Source of the DNA: Actinomycetales bacterium
GTDB lineage: Bacteria > Actinomycetota > Actinomycetes > S36-B12 > UBA5976
Direction: 5' to 3'
Length of the DNA: 64,000 nucleotides
NCBI GenBank assembly: GCA_018969715.1
Contig: JAGWXT010000002.1
Span: 169,967-233,966, forward strand
Both the position numbers and the translations under genes were made by a program. Numbering within the stretch: the stretch's first letter is position 1; each line of letters opens with the position of its first letter. The notes below the pieces were generated by a model. That model was not told the origin of the DNA, made no database searches, and saw only the letters and a program-made list of their open reading frames with translations. Shown one piece after another: positions 45,895-54,281 of this stretch.

Positions 45895-47055
45895 TCAGCG
45901 TATCCGGTCGGCTGGCTCATCGGGATCGGCCGTCGCTGCTGCTCCGGGCCGCAGGGTGTCGATCTCGACGGCCTCGGCCAACTGCTCCACTCCGGCAAGC
46001 AGGGCGCCGGAGAGGACCATCGGAGCGGTCTGCTCAAGTTCGCGCATCGATGTCGCCACCTCCCGGCGTGCCGCCTGCAGTTCCTGCACCCGTCGCTGGG
46101 CGCCGCTGTCCGTCACCTGCCGCCCACCCGGGGAATCGCCGAGGCCGACGACCCCCCCGGCCGCGGCGAGCATTCGGCGCACGTCGATGAGCAGGTCCCC
46201 GGGCAGTAGCACCCCGATGGGGGCGGCGTCCAGAGTCCGGGTGATCTGGGTGACCGCCGCCACCAGTTGCGTGGTCGAGGTGTACAGGGCGGCAACGCGA
46301 GCCCCGTCGGCGGCTCGCGCCTGGGGCGACCAGCGCACCCACGCCCGCGCCTCGGCGACCTCGTCGGCGATCTCCACCAGCCGGGCGGTGAGCCGATCGG
46401 TGATGGCAACCCAGCGCTGACGAACCTCCACGGGGGTGTCCGCCGCCAGCCCCTCCGACATGTCGACCAGCAGGTTCCGGGCGCGAGTGGCGATGCGCGC
46501 GAGATCCGCGTGCGCTCGCTGCACCGGGGTGGTCGGGAGCATCGCGAATGAGATCGGCAGTGCGATCGCCACGCCGAGCACCGTCGAGGCCATCCGTCCG
46601 AGCCCCTCATCAATGGAGGAGCCAGGTCCCAGGACGAGCAGGGTTGTGATCGTCATGTTGAGCGCCCCATGATCACCGAGCCGAAGCAGGGCCGACGCGA
46701 TCAGCGTAAGCAGGATGCTGGCGATGACGATCCAGAACCGGTAGCCCAGCCACGCCCACATGCCGATGGCAATGCCCGCTCCGATCACCGTCCCGATGAG
46801 CAGTCGCCCGGCGTCGGTGACCGAGGAGTAGATCGAGGGCCGCACCGAGATCAGTGCGGTGATCCCGGCTACGACCGGGGAGGTGAAGGGGATGGCCTCG
46901 GCGAGGAGCAGCGCCGCAGCGACCGCCGCAGTGGTCAGGGCGATGCGCCGGATCACCAGGTGTCGGCGCCGCACCCGGATCATGAGCACGCTGAGCCGTC
47001 GTCGCAGCCGTACCGCGAGCCGCCGGGGATGCCATCGGCCGCCCCGCTGTGTCAC
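45895..47055 (-). CDS. FUSC/ArAE-like membrane protein
   Basis: The 386-residue protein starts with an Arg-rich stretch and then about six membrane helices, including TSPVVAGITALISVRPSIY and a helix pair around GDHGALNMTITTLLVL. A long soluble helical region follows. This is the layout of aromatic acid exporter / fusaric acid resistance-type proteins; substrate unknown. GTG 47055 overlaps the stop of the DUF4436 gene by 4 bases and defines a two-gene operon. Confidence 0.78.
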   Translation of the reverse strand: MTQRGGRWHPRRLAVRLRRRLSVLMIRVRRRHLVIRRIALTTAAVAAALLLAEAIPFTSPVVAGITALISVRPSIYSSVTDAGRLLIGTVIGAGIAIGMWAWLGYRFWIVIASILLTLIASALLRLGDHGALNMTITTLLVLGPGSSIDEGLGRMASTVLGVAIALPISFAMLPTTPVQRAHADLARIATRARNLLVDMSEGLAADTPVEVRQRWVAITDRLTARLVEIADEVAEARAWVRWSPQARAADGARVAALYTSTTQLVAAVTQITRTLDAAPIGVLLPGDLLIDVRRMLAAAGGVVGLGDSPGGRQVTDSGAQRRVQELQAARREVATSMRELEQTAPMVLSGALLAGVEQLAEAVEIDTLRPGAAATADPDEPADRIR

Positions 47056-48035
47056 GGCGATCCGGGTGGCCGCGCGGGACCGGGTGGCGCGGGGTCGGGT
47101 CGCGCGGGGTCGCGCAGCTCGGCGGCGCGCACTCGCAGCCAGGTGACGGTGGCCAGCACGAGTGCGGCCATCGCGGCCAGCAGCGCCCAGAAGAACAGGA
47201 AGACATCGATGGCCGCCCCGATCGGTGGCGCCCCGGGCAGGGCATTGCGCAGGACGGGCAGGGCGAACACGATGCTCGCCGTCCACGCCAGCATGATCGC
47301 CTCCATCGGCCGACGGAAGGCGGCCACCAGCACCGAGGTGTAGAGGGAGGCGGCGGCAACCAGGCCCATGAGGGTCAGCAGCACCAGCGCGAACAGCCGG
47401 GTGGTGAACGTGCGCTCGAAGGACAGCGTCATGATCCCCGTGAGATCCCACTGCTGCGCGGGGGCGAGGGTGGCGCCGGCCGGCAGGTCGATGCTTGTCG
47501 TCCAGCCGTAGAGGCCGCCGGCGGCGTCCATTGTCACGGGGATGGCAGTGGGAGCGGAGTCCTCCGACCCGGCTGCCGCCTCCTGGTAGGCGCCGATGAT
47601 GAACTGGCCCTCGAAGACGTCGAATGGGTAGTCCGCCGCTGTCCCATCGAGGCTGACCGGGACGGTGACAGTGCCGAAGCCGGGTGGCGCACCGGCGCGC
47701 AGCACGCTGGTGGTGGTGCTGTCCGCCGTCGTGATCACCACGCGCACCGGCTGACGGAGTCGGCCGGCGTCGTCGGTCAGTGAGCCATGGCTGGTGAAGG
47801 TCACCGCGAGGAGGGCGCGGTCGCCCAGTGAGTCGATGGAGACCGGTTCAATGAGGGCCGACAGGTAGTCGTCCACCGTGGCCGCGGAGCCCTCGCGGGT
47901 GATCCGCAGGCCGCCCTCCTGGTTGTACAGCAGGATCAGCCCGAGCAGGGTGAGGACACTGAGCAGGACCACGGCACCGACGACCGCCATCCCGCGCCGA
48001 CTCGGCGGACCCGGCCGCGGCTGCAGTGACGTCAC
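47052..48035 (-). CDS. DUF4436 family membrane protein
   Basis: The 327-residue protein has one N-terminal helix, an extracytoplasmic beta-rich domain of about 180 residues (with YPFDVFEGQFIIGAYQ and GYGW-like turns), and three C-terminal helices starting with TTRLFALVLLTLMGLVAAA. This is the DUF4436 layout; the function is unknown. GTG 48035 is chosen over GTG 48041 because TAGCCT ends exactly 6 bases before it. It is divergent from the CDF transporter. Confidence 0.8.
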   Translation of the reverse strand: MTSLQPRPGPPSRRGMAVVGAVVLLSVLTLLGLILLYNQEGGLRITREGSAATVDDYLSALIEPVSIDSLGDRALLAVTFTSHGSLTDDAGRLRQPVRVVITTADSTTTSVLRAGAPPGFGTVTVPVSLDGTAADYPFDVFEGQFIIGAYQEAAAGSEDSAPTAIPVTMDAAGGLYGWTTSIDLPAGATLAPAQQWDLTGIMTLSFERTFTTRLFALVLLTLMGLVAAASLYTSVLVAAFRRPMEAIMLAWTASIVFALPVLRNALPGAPPIGAAIDVFLFFWALLAAMAALVLATVTWLRVRAAELRDPARPDPAPPGPARPPGSP

Positions 48036-48041
48036 GGCCAC

Positions 48042-48047
48042 AGGCTA
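48042..48047 (-). promoter_or_regulatory. -10 hexamer TAGCCT of the DUF4436-FUSC operon
   Basis: On the minus strand TAGCCT is followed by 6 bases and GTG 48035. Confidence 0.55.
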
Positions 48048-48061
48048 GAACGGCCGGGGGC

Positions 48062-48067
48062 TAGCCT
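48062..48067 (+). promoter_or_regulatory. Possible -10 hexamer TAGCCT of the CDF gene
   Basis: TAGCCT lies back to back with the divergent hexamer at 48042. A transcript from here would have a leader of about 105 bases containing the 29-bp repeats. Confidence 0.4.
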
Positions 48068-48082
48068 TCCGTTGCCGGCTCC

Positions 48083-48165
48083 CAAGGCGCCGCCACTGGC
48101 GCGCCCCACCCCAAGGCGCCACCGCCGGCGCGCCCCACCCCAAGGCGCCGCCACCCCCGCGGCAG
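48083..48165 (+). repeat. 29-bp tandem repeat (2.6 copies) in the CDF leader
   Basis: Units starting CAAGGCGCC begin at 48083, 48112 and 48141 and include GGCGCGCCCCACCC. The period is not a multiple of three, as expected outside coding sequence. Confidence 0.88.
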
Positions 48166-48179
48166 ATGAGGAGGACCCG

Positions 48180-49094
48180 ATGGGCGGATCCCACGCGCCG
48201 CACGGCCATCGACACCCCTCCGCACGCGGCCGCCTGCTCGTCGCCATGGCGGTGACCCTCATCGTCCTCATCGTCCAGGTCTTTGGCTCATGGCTGTCCG
48301 GCTCACTGGCGCTGCTCGCCGACGCCGGCCACCTGCTCGCCGATGTCAGCGGCATCGGTCTGGCCGTCCTCGCCGCAACCCTCAGTGCCCGGCCGGCAAC
48401 TGCCCGCCGGACCTACGGCTACCACCGGGCTGAGGTCCTCGCAGCGCTGGTGAACGCCATGCTGCTCATCGGGCTGGCGGCGTTCCTGCTCATCGAGTCG
48501 TGGCAGCGGTGGGGTGAGGCGCCCGACGTACGCGGGGTGGAGATGGTCGTCTTCGCGGTCATCGGGCTGCTGGGCAACCTCATCGTCATGGGTATGCTCC
48601 ACGGCGGCGCCCACGCGAACCTCAACGTCCGCGGCGCCTACCTGCACGCCTTTGGCGATGCCCTGGGCTCGATCGCGGTGATCGGGGCGGCGCTGGTCAT
48701 CATCACCACCGGATGGCAGCGCGCCGACGTCATCGCCTCCGCCGCGGTGGCCCTGCTGATCCTGCCGCGGGCATTCCGACTGCTCGGGGAGACCGTTGAT
48801 GTGCTCCTCGAGGCCACCCCCCGCGGGATCGACCTCGCGGACGTCCAGGCCGGCATCCTGCGCCTGCCCGGGGTGATCGGCGCCCACGACCTCCACGTCT
48901 GGCAGCTCACCTCGGGGCTTCCCGTGCTGTCGGTCCACGTCGTCGTCACCGATGAGGTGCTTGCCGACGGCGGCGGTGCCCGCCTGCTCGACGCCCTCGG
49001 GGAGTGCCTGGCCGAGCAGTTCGATGTTGAGCACTGCACATTCCAGCTGGAGCCGGTGACCCATGCCGCCCATGAGCGCGCCTGCCGCGTCTGA
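48180..49094 (+). CDS. Cation diffusion facilitator (zinc/cobalt efflux, CzcD/ZitB type)
   Basis: The 304-residue antiporter exports divalent metal. It has a His-rich N-terminus, six membrane helices, the metal-site pairs HxxxD in ADAGHLLADVSG near residue 50 and HAFGDALGS near 160, the family RRTYGYHRAEVLAALVN, and a C-terminal cytoplasmic domain with GAHDLHVWQLTSG. ATG 48180 follows GAGGAGG-like GATGAGGAGGA. The metal may be zinc or cobalt; the nearby cobalt importer is suggestive only. Confidence 0.92.
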   Translation: MGGSHAPHGHRHPSARGRLLVAMAVTLIVLIVQVFGSWLSGSLALLADAGHLLADVSGIGLAVLAATLSARPATARRTYGYHRAEVLAALVNAMLLIGLAAFLLIESWQRWGEAPDVRGVEMVVFAVIGLLGNLIVMGMLHGGAHANLNVRGAYLHAFGDALGSIAVIGAALVIITTGWQRADVIASAAVALLILPRAFRLLGETVDVLLEATPRGIDLADVQAGILRLPGVIGAHDLHVWQLTSGLPVLSVHVVVTDEVLADGGGARLLDALGECLAEQFDVEHCTFQLEPVTHAAHERACRV

Positions 49095-49124
49095 TCGCCG
49101 CACAGCCAGGCCGGGGGAGGACGC

Positions 49125-50195
49125 ATGGAAGTCGATGAGCTCCGCGAGGAGGCGCGACGCAATACCCGGGGACGCTTCGAGCAGTGGGCGAAGAACCCCA
49201 CCTGCGAGGCGAACATCCTGTCCGCGGTGCACAACGTGCGCCTCGACAAGGCCGCGTCCGCGGCCGGGCTCGCACCGGGATTCGGCCAGTCACCCTTCGC
49301 CATCGCCCGTGGCAATGCATTCGAAGCGGGGCTGTTCACCGCTGACGCCGCCGCCCTGCGCGCGGCACTTGAGCGTGCTGGCGTGCTGCCCGCCGGCTCG
49401 CGTGGGCTGCTCGATCTGCGGTTGCGGCAGAACGGGGGCAGCCGGGTTTCCGGGGTTGATGCGGCCCTGTTCGAAACCGAGGCGTGGCTGCGGGCGATAG
49501 CCGCCGATCCATGGCAGGCCGACTCGATCGTCGCGGCCCCCATGGTGCGCATACCGAAGGGGGTGATCCTGCCGGAGGCGCTGCTCATCATCGACGCCGT
49601 TGCCGTGACCGTCAGCGCCGAGGGGGTGCGGCTCACCGTCGGTGAGATCAAGGTCTTCCCCGATCGCGGTGGGCACACCGATCCGGGGCAACTCGCCTCC
49701 GCCCGCGCCCAGGCGGGGGTCTACCGTCACGCCCTCGGCCTCGCACTGGACCACCTCGGCCTGACCCCGCGGGTGACCGCGGCCGATGACGGCTTCCTCG
49801 TCTTCACCTGGCCGGGGTCGAATGCACCGTCGGTGCGCGCGCGGGAGGACCTCACCTACCAGGCTCGACGGGCGGAGCGCGGCTTCGCACGCCTGGAGGA
49901 GGTTGCGCAGAGCATCGTCCGTGATGACGACTTCGCCGCGGACAACCCCACCCTCATCGCCCGCGTCCTCGCCGCCCCAACCGACTACAAGGAGGCGTGC
50001 CTGTCGTTCTGCGACCTCGCCCCCCGCTGCCACAGCCGGGCGATGGCGGCCGATGAGCCGAGCGTCCTCGGTGACGATGTCGCGCGCATCCTCGGCGGGA
50101 TGACGATCGCCCGCGCGCTGGCCCTGATGGCCGGGGTGGCGCCGGCCGATGACCGGGAAGCCGACGTCCAGCGCAGATTGACGCAGGCCCGGTGA
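49125..50195 (+). CDS. RecB/Cas4-like Fe-S nuclease, first gene of a nuclease-helicase operon
   Basis: The 356-residue protein has the PD-(D/E)XK core: GNAFEAGLF near residue 64, aspartate in LIIDAVAVTV near 156, GEIKVF near 173, and QAGVYRHAL near 200 (the QxxxY motif). One cysteine near residue 26 (KNPTCEAN) and three near 291-302 (ACLSFCDLAPRC) have the spacing of a 4Fe-4S cluster, as in Cas4, AddB and Dna2. GGGGGAGG lies 5 bases before ATG 49125. It overlaps the next gene by 4 bases. Role in DNA-end processing is inferred. Confidence 0.82.
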   Translation: MEVDELREEARRNTRGRFEQWAKNPTCEANILSAVHNVRLDKAASAAGLAPGFGQSPFAIARGNAFEAGLFTADAAALRAALERAGVLPAGSRGLLDLRLRQNGGSRVSGVDAALFETEAWLRAIAADPWQADSIVAAPMVRIPKGVILPEALLIIDAVAVTVSAEGVRLTVGEIKVFPDRGGHTDPGQLASARAQAGVYRHALGLALDHLGLTPRVTAADDGFLVFTWPGSNAPSVRAREDLTYQARRAERGFARLEEVAQSIVRDDDFAADNPTLIARVLAAPTDYKEACLSFCDLAPRCHSRAMAADEPSVLGDDVARILGGMTIARALALMAGVAPADDREADVQRRLTQAR

Positions 50196-51757
50196 GCGCC
50201 CGCGGTGTGGCCGGGACCCTCGAGGCTTGGCGCATGGGGCGGCCGCTGCCCCGCTACGACACCCTCCACCACGCGATCGCCCCAGCTGACCAGGTGCTCA
50301 TCGTCGCCTTCGTCCGGATGGCGGGGGAGTCCCGCCCCTGGGCGATCGCATGGGGTGCTCCGGGTGCGGCACCCAGCATCGCCTCGGTCCCCGACGGCCG
50401 CGTCCGCGATGACGTCGCGGGGCTGTGCGCGGCCTTCGCCGGGGATCTCATCGCCCACCTCAGCGCCGGCGGACCCCATCTCGACCCGGCCACCACCGCC
50501 CCCGACCCCATGGCTCTGCACCAGGTGTGGCTGCCGAACGGCCAGCACATCGCGATGCTCCACCAGGTCGGATACACCTACTCGCAGACCCGGTTCGGCG
50601 GCGCCAACCGTGATCTGCTGCGGGCCTTCGGGCGGATCGCCGGATGGATGTTCCGCGACACCTCACGGGTGGGCAACCAGCACATCGTTGACGCCAGCGC
50701 CCTGCTCACCGCCTCCTACGTCGTGCCCGCCCAGCGGGTGCGCACCGCGCATCTGGGGTACGTGCTCGGCTGGCTCACCACCGACGGTGACCGCGAGGCG
50801 CGCCTCGCCGCGGCCATGGCTGCCGAGCGGCTCACCGTCTCCCCGACGATGGACCCGGCCACCGAGCGCGAGCCACTGGCCGGCCTGGTCGACCGGTGGA
50901 ACGACGCCCGGCGCGCCGACGGGAACCCCGCCGCTGCTGCCGCGCAGATCGCGACCGTGCTCGACGGCGAGGTGCGACGGCGCTGGCGGCTCGCCGAGCA
51001 GGCGTACCTGGTGCTCACCGCCGATGACCGGCCGGTCAATGAGGGAGTCACCGCACTGGTCACCGAGTCACAGCGCGAGTTCTGGTACCAGTACCTGCGC
51101 ATTGAGCAGCGTCATGCCGACCCCGATCAGGGCCCGGCGTTCATCGCACACCCGGAGACCGACTTCCACGGCTCATCCGCGGCCTCTCGCTACCTCATTC
51201 ATGAGGCCGCCGATGAGGGCTACATCGGGCACCTCATTCACCACGATCACGCACTGTTCCAGGAGGCCCTCGACGACGGCCGGGCGTTCCAGGCGCAGGT
51301 GCTCGGCGTGGACGACGCCGGCACCGGCCGGTCAACCGCCCCCCGCTGGGTGCTCCGTCTCGACCCCACCCTGCCGCACCGCCTGCGGGAGACCACCCGG
51401 GTGGCACCACTGGGCTCCCGCGGGCACGAGGCGATCGTCCTCGTCCTCAACGCCTCCGCCGACGACCTGCTCGTCACCATCGAGTGGACGGCCCGCAAGA
51501 CCAAGCCGCTGCTCGGGCCGCTGCAGGCGCTGCCCATGGACCACATGTGGCTGGGCATGACGGTGCGCTTCGTCCTCGCCGATGCCGCCGCCCTCACCCT
51601 GCGGCGCAGTCGGCGCGTCTGGTCGGCCGCCGCTGGGCCGGGGGCGTGGCTCACCCATGGCGCACCGACGGCGCCGATCGAGATCACCGGGGACGACGAT
51701 CGCGTCGACCTCGTCCTCGACGACATCGTCCAGATAGCGGACGGGGTTGAGGTGTGA
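50192..51757 (+). CDS. Unrecognised 521-residue protein, middle gene of the nuclease-helicase operon
   Basis: I do not recognise this protein. It is soluble, with no signal or membrane segment, mixed alpha/beta, and rich in histidine near the middle (YIGHLIHHDHALF near residue 345). The N-terminal third has strands such as DQVLIVAFVRM and PWAIAWG; the centre is helical; the C-terminal third is beta-rich (EAIVLVLNASADDLLVTIEW). It starts with GTG in a GTGA overlap with the nuclease stop and ends in a GTGA overlap with the helicase, so the three products are probably made in fixed ratio and may form a complex. Confidence 0.75.
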   Translation: MSARGVAGTLEAWRMGRPLPRYDTLHHAIAPADQVLIVAFVRMAGESRPWAIAWGAPGAAPSIASVPDGRVRDDVAGLCAAFAGDLIAHLSAGGPHLDPATTAPDPMALHQVWLPNGQHIAMLHQVGYTYSQTRFGGANRDLLRAFGRIAGWMFRDTSRVGNQHIVDASALLTASYVVPAQRVRTAHLGYVLGWLTTDGDREARLAAAMAAERLTVSPTMDPATEREPLAGLVDRWNDARRADGNPAAAAAQIATVLDGEVRRRWRLAEQAYLVLTADDRPVNEGVTALVTESQREFWYQYLRIEQRHADPDQGPAFIAHPETDFHGSSAASRYLIHEAADEGYIGHLIHHDHALFQEALDDGRAFQAQVLGVDDAGTGRSTAPRWVLRLDPTLPHRLRETTRVAPLGSRGHEAIVLVLNASADDLLVTIEWTARKTKPLLGPLQALPMDHMWLGMTVRFVLADAAALTLRRSRRVWSAAAGPGAWLTHGAPTAPIEITGDDDRVDLVLDDIVQIADGVEV

Positions 51758-53067
51758 GCCTCGCCGCGATCGACTCGGAGTACCTCACCCTGCAGGTTGG
51801 CCTCGTCGAGCACTTCGCCGCCGGCGGCATGCTCGCCGTCATCAAGGCGCCCCCGGGCTCGGGCAAGACCCACACCCTCATCGAGGTGCTGTCGGAGCTG
51901 GCCGCCGGGGGCATGCGCATCGCGGTTGCCGCCCAGACCAACAGCCAGGCCGATGATGTGTGCCACCGGTGGGTGAGCAGCCACCCTGAGATCCGGGTCA
52001 CCCGCTTCGCCAGCCAGGGCCTTGCGCCCGCGCCCGACTTCCCCCGGGAGGTGTCGTGGGTGTCGGCGACCTCCGAACTGCCCACGGCCGCCGGCATCAC
52101 CGTCGCGACGACGGCGAAGTGGTCGCTCACCAACGTGACCGATCCATTCGACCTGCTCGCCATCGACGAGGCGTGGCAGATGGGGTGGGCTGACCTGATG
52201 CAGTGCGCCCTCATCAGTGGGCGCTTCCTCATGATCGGCGACCCCGGCCAGATCCCGCCGGTGGTCGCGGTCGACGTTCGACGGTGGGAGACCTCACCGC
52301 GCGCCCCCCACCTGCCCGCCCCCGACGTCGTCCTCGCCGAGCCATCCCTCGCCGGCGTGTGCTTCCGAGGGTCGCTGCCGGCCTGCCGTCGCCTGCCGCA
52401 TGAGTCGGTTCCCTTCGTCCGCCCGTTCTACGACTTCGACTTCCACGCCTATGTGCCCCCGGGTGCGCGGGCGGTGCGGATGGCGGCGGCGTGGGCCGAG
52501 CCGCTCGCACTGGGCGTGCCGGTTGCACTCACCCTGCCCACCCCCGTGGCGGGCCCGCCGGTGGAGGTGGATCACCTGGTGGCGGCCGCCGCATCCGATG
52601 TGGTGGCGCAACTGCTCGACGGGGCCGAGTTGCGGATGGGCGTGCAGCGCCGCCAGGTCCGACCGGCCGACATCGGGGTGACCAGCAGCCACCGGATCAT
52701 GAATGCGGCGCTGTCGGCGGCCCTGGGGGTGGTCGCCAATGAGGTGCGGGTGGACACCCCCGAGCGCTGGCAGGGCCTGGAGCGACCGGTGATGATCGCC
52801 GTCCACCCGCTGTCTGGGGTCACTGAGCCGTCCTCCTTCGACCTTGAGACCGGGCGGCTGTGCGTCATGGCCTCACGTCACACCGCCGGCCTGATCCTGC
52901 TCACCCGCGATCACGTGGGGGAGACGCTGCGATCCTTCGTCCCCAGTGCCGGACAGGCGCCTGGCCGACCCGATGTCGTTGGACGCGGGCACGATGCGCA
53001 CCTGCGCTTCTGGGATGCGCTCGCGGCCGCCGGGTCACTGCGCGCGTGGCTCGACACAACGGGATGA
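51754..53067 (+). CDS. Compact SF1-type helicase/ATPase, third gene of the operon
   Basis: The 437-residue protein has Walker A APPGSGKTHT near residue 32, a motif Ia-like AAQTNSQADDV, Walker B LLAIDEAWQM near 137 (DEAW rather than DEAQ), motif III GDPGQIPPVV near 163, motif V TPERWQGLERPV near 335, and motif VI CVMASRHTAG near 370. Motif order and size match SF1B enzymes of the Upf1/Dna2 group without accessory domains. It likely moves on or unwinds nucleic acid for the upstream nuclease. It is the last gene of the set. Confidence 0.83.
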   Translation: MSLAAIDSEYLTLQVGLVEHFAAGGMLAVIKAPPGSGKTHTLIEVLSELAAGGMRIAVAAQTNSQADDVCHRWVSSHPEIRVTRFASQGLAPAPDFPREVSWVSATSELPTAAGITVATTAKWSLTNVTDPFDLLAIDEAWQMGWADLMQCALISGRFLMIGDPGQIPPVVAVDVRRWETSPRAPHLPAPDVVLAEPSLAGVCFRGSLPACRRLPHESVPFVRPFYDFDFHAYVPPGARAVRMAAAWAEPLALGVPVALTLPTPVAGPPVEVDHLVAAAASDVVAQLLDGAELRMGVQRRQVRPADIGVTSSHRIMNAALSAALGVVANEVRVDTPERWQGLERPVMIAVHPLSGVTEPSSFDLETGRLCVMASRHTAGLILLTRDHVGETLRSFVPSAGQAPGRPDVVGRGHDAHLRFWDALAAAGSLRAWLDTTG

Positions 53068-53145
53068 CGATGCAGGCGCTGTGATGGCCGGACCCCTCCA
53101 GCCAATGGCGGGGCCTTGGCCACGGCGACCTGACCCGCCGGCCTC

Positions 53146-53241
53146 TTCACATCGTTCCTCACCGCCCACGGTGCCGCGGACGTCGATGTCGCACTGGGGG
53201 AGATTCGGGCAGAGCGGATCGCCAGTGACCGTCGTCGTTGA
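53146..53241 (+). pseudogene. Relic of a VapB-type antitoxin (C-terminal end)
   Basis: One frame reads FTSFLTAHGAADVDVALGE then IRAERIASDRRR before TGA 53239-53241, resembling the C-terminal end of VapB/FitA-type antitoxins. There is no start or DNA-binding half upstream. Its stop overlaps the PIN relic start, as in intact vapBC operons. Confidence 0.45.
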
Positions 53242-53425
53242 TGCATCCGCCATCGTCGAGGTCGCCGTCGGCGGTGACACGCCACGACGGAGGGAAGTGC
53301 TCGACGTCGCGCGTTGCCTCGGCTGCCCAACGCAGTGGGTGGGCAGAACGGGGGCAGCGGAGGGGCACAAACGCCCCTCAGGTCAGGAAACCCGTGCGCT
53401 GCCGAACCGTCGTCGGGGTGAGTGA
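53225..53425 (+). pseudogene. Truncated VapC (PIN domain) toxin relic
   Basis: GTG 53225 starts VTVVVDASAIVEVAVGG, the first strand of a PIN ribonuclease with its catalytic aspartate. After about 30 residues the similarity stops, and the remaining frame runs into the tRNA-His gene. The other acidic residues of the PIN site are absent, so no active toxin remains. With the VapB relic it fills most of the 350-bp gap between the helicase and tRNA-His. Confidence 0.5.
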
Positions 53426-53490
53426 CGGGGCTCGAACCCGCGACATCCTGGACCACAACCAGGTGCTCTACCAGCTGAGCTACACCCACC
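53417..53490 (-). tRNA. tRNA-His (anticodon GTG)
   Basis: The minus strand forms a cloverleaf with acceptor GTGGGTG/CACTCAC, the extra 5' G (position 53490) opposite discriminator C that marks tRNA-His, D-arm GCTCAGCTGGTAGAGC, and anticodon loop TTGTGGT with GTG at 34-36. Confidence 0.95.
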
Positions 53491-53519
53491 GTGGAGCCGG
53501 CATCGGCCCCGAGGAAAGG

Positions 53520-54164
53520 CTACCCCGCCTCCGCTGGCGCGGGTGGGGGTGCCGGCGTCGGCCGCTGATGGCGGGCGGCCAAGCCCTTGGCGAGGTCGCT
53601 ACCGGGTCCCGGGGGCGTGACGAACACGGCATCCCGGTAGTAGCGCAACTCCGCGATGCTCTCCTGGATGTCGGCCAGCGCCCGGTGGTTGCCCGTCTTC
53701 AGCGGCGCATTGCCGAAGGTCCGCGGATACCAGCGGCGGGCGAGCTCCTTGATGGTGGAGACATCCACATGCCGGTAGTGCAGGTGCGCATCGACCGCGG
53801 GCATATCGCGTGCGAGGAACAACCGGTCGACGTAAACGCTGGATCCACCGAGGGGGGCGCGACGCGCCTCAGGCACCCATCGGGTGATGTAGGCCTGCAC
53901 CTGCTCGGCGGCGACCGCCAAGGGCACCCCGTCCGGAATCTCCGCGAGCAGTCCGGACTCCGCGTGCATCGTCCGAACGACCTCGATCATCCCGTCCAGC
54001 ACCGACATGTCCGCCGGGCGAATGACGAGGCCGATGCCCTCATCCAGCTCATTGAGGGCGGCATCGGTGACGGTCACGGCGACCTCGACGAGCGCATCGC
54101 GGGTGGTGTCCAGGCCGGTCATCTCGCAGTCGATCCAGACGATCCGGCCGTCGGAATCAGGCAT
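53520..54164 (-). CDS. orn: Oligoribonuclease
   Basis: Orn degrades short RNA oligonucleotides and pGpG-like products to mononucleotides. The 214-residue DEDDh exonuclease has VWIDCEMTGLD near the N-terminus, a GGSSVYVDRLFL segment near residue 105, FGNAPLKTGNHRALADIQES with the catalytic His and Asp near 165, and a Pro/Ala-rich tail. ATG 54164 is used; GTG 54179 is 15 bases upstream in frame. Confidence 0.94.
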   Translation of the reverse strand: MPDSDGRIVWIDCEMTGLDTTRDALVEVAVTVTDAALNELDEGIGLVIRPADMSVLDGMIEVVRTMHAESGLLAEIPDGVPLAVAAEQVQAYITRWVPEARRAPLGGSSVYVDRLFLARDMPAVDAHLHYRHVDVSTIKELARRWYPRTFGNAPLKTGNHRALADIQESIAELRYYRDAVFVTPPGPGSDLAKGLAARHQRPTPAPPPAPAEAG

Positions 54165-54186
54165 CCGGCCGCCGGTCACGGCGCTG

Positions 54187-54216
54187 GATCACCCATGACG
54201 TCTCGATCACCCATGA
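54187..54216. repeat. 18-bp duplication upstream of orn
   Basis: GATCACCCATGA occurs at 54187 and 54205, 18 bp apart, in the divergent gap between orn and the DUF4287 gene. Confidence 0.6.
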
Positions 54217-54269
54217 AGTATGGCGACCCGGGGTGGCGGGCCGCGCCCCCGGGTCGGGCACCTCAGCCG

Positions 54270-54275
54270 TAGGCT
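54270..54275 (+). promoter_or_regulatory. -10 hexamer TAGGCT of the DUF4287 gene
   Basis: TAGGCT is followed by 6 bases and GTG 54282. Confidence 0.55.
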
Positions 54276-54281
54276 CGCATC

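Noticed and set aside
49125..50195. Cas4 of a CRISPR system
   Set aside because: The nuclease is Cas4-like in motifs but there is no repeat array or other cas gene, and it is coupled to an unrelated helicase operon.
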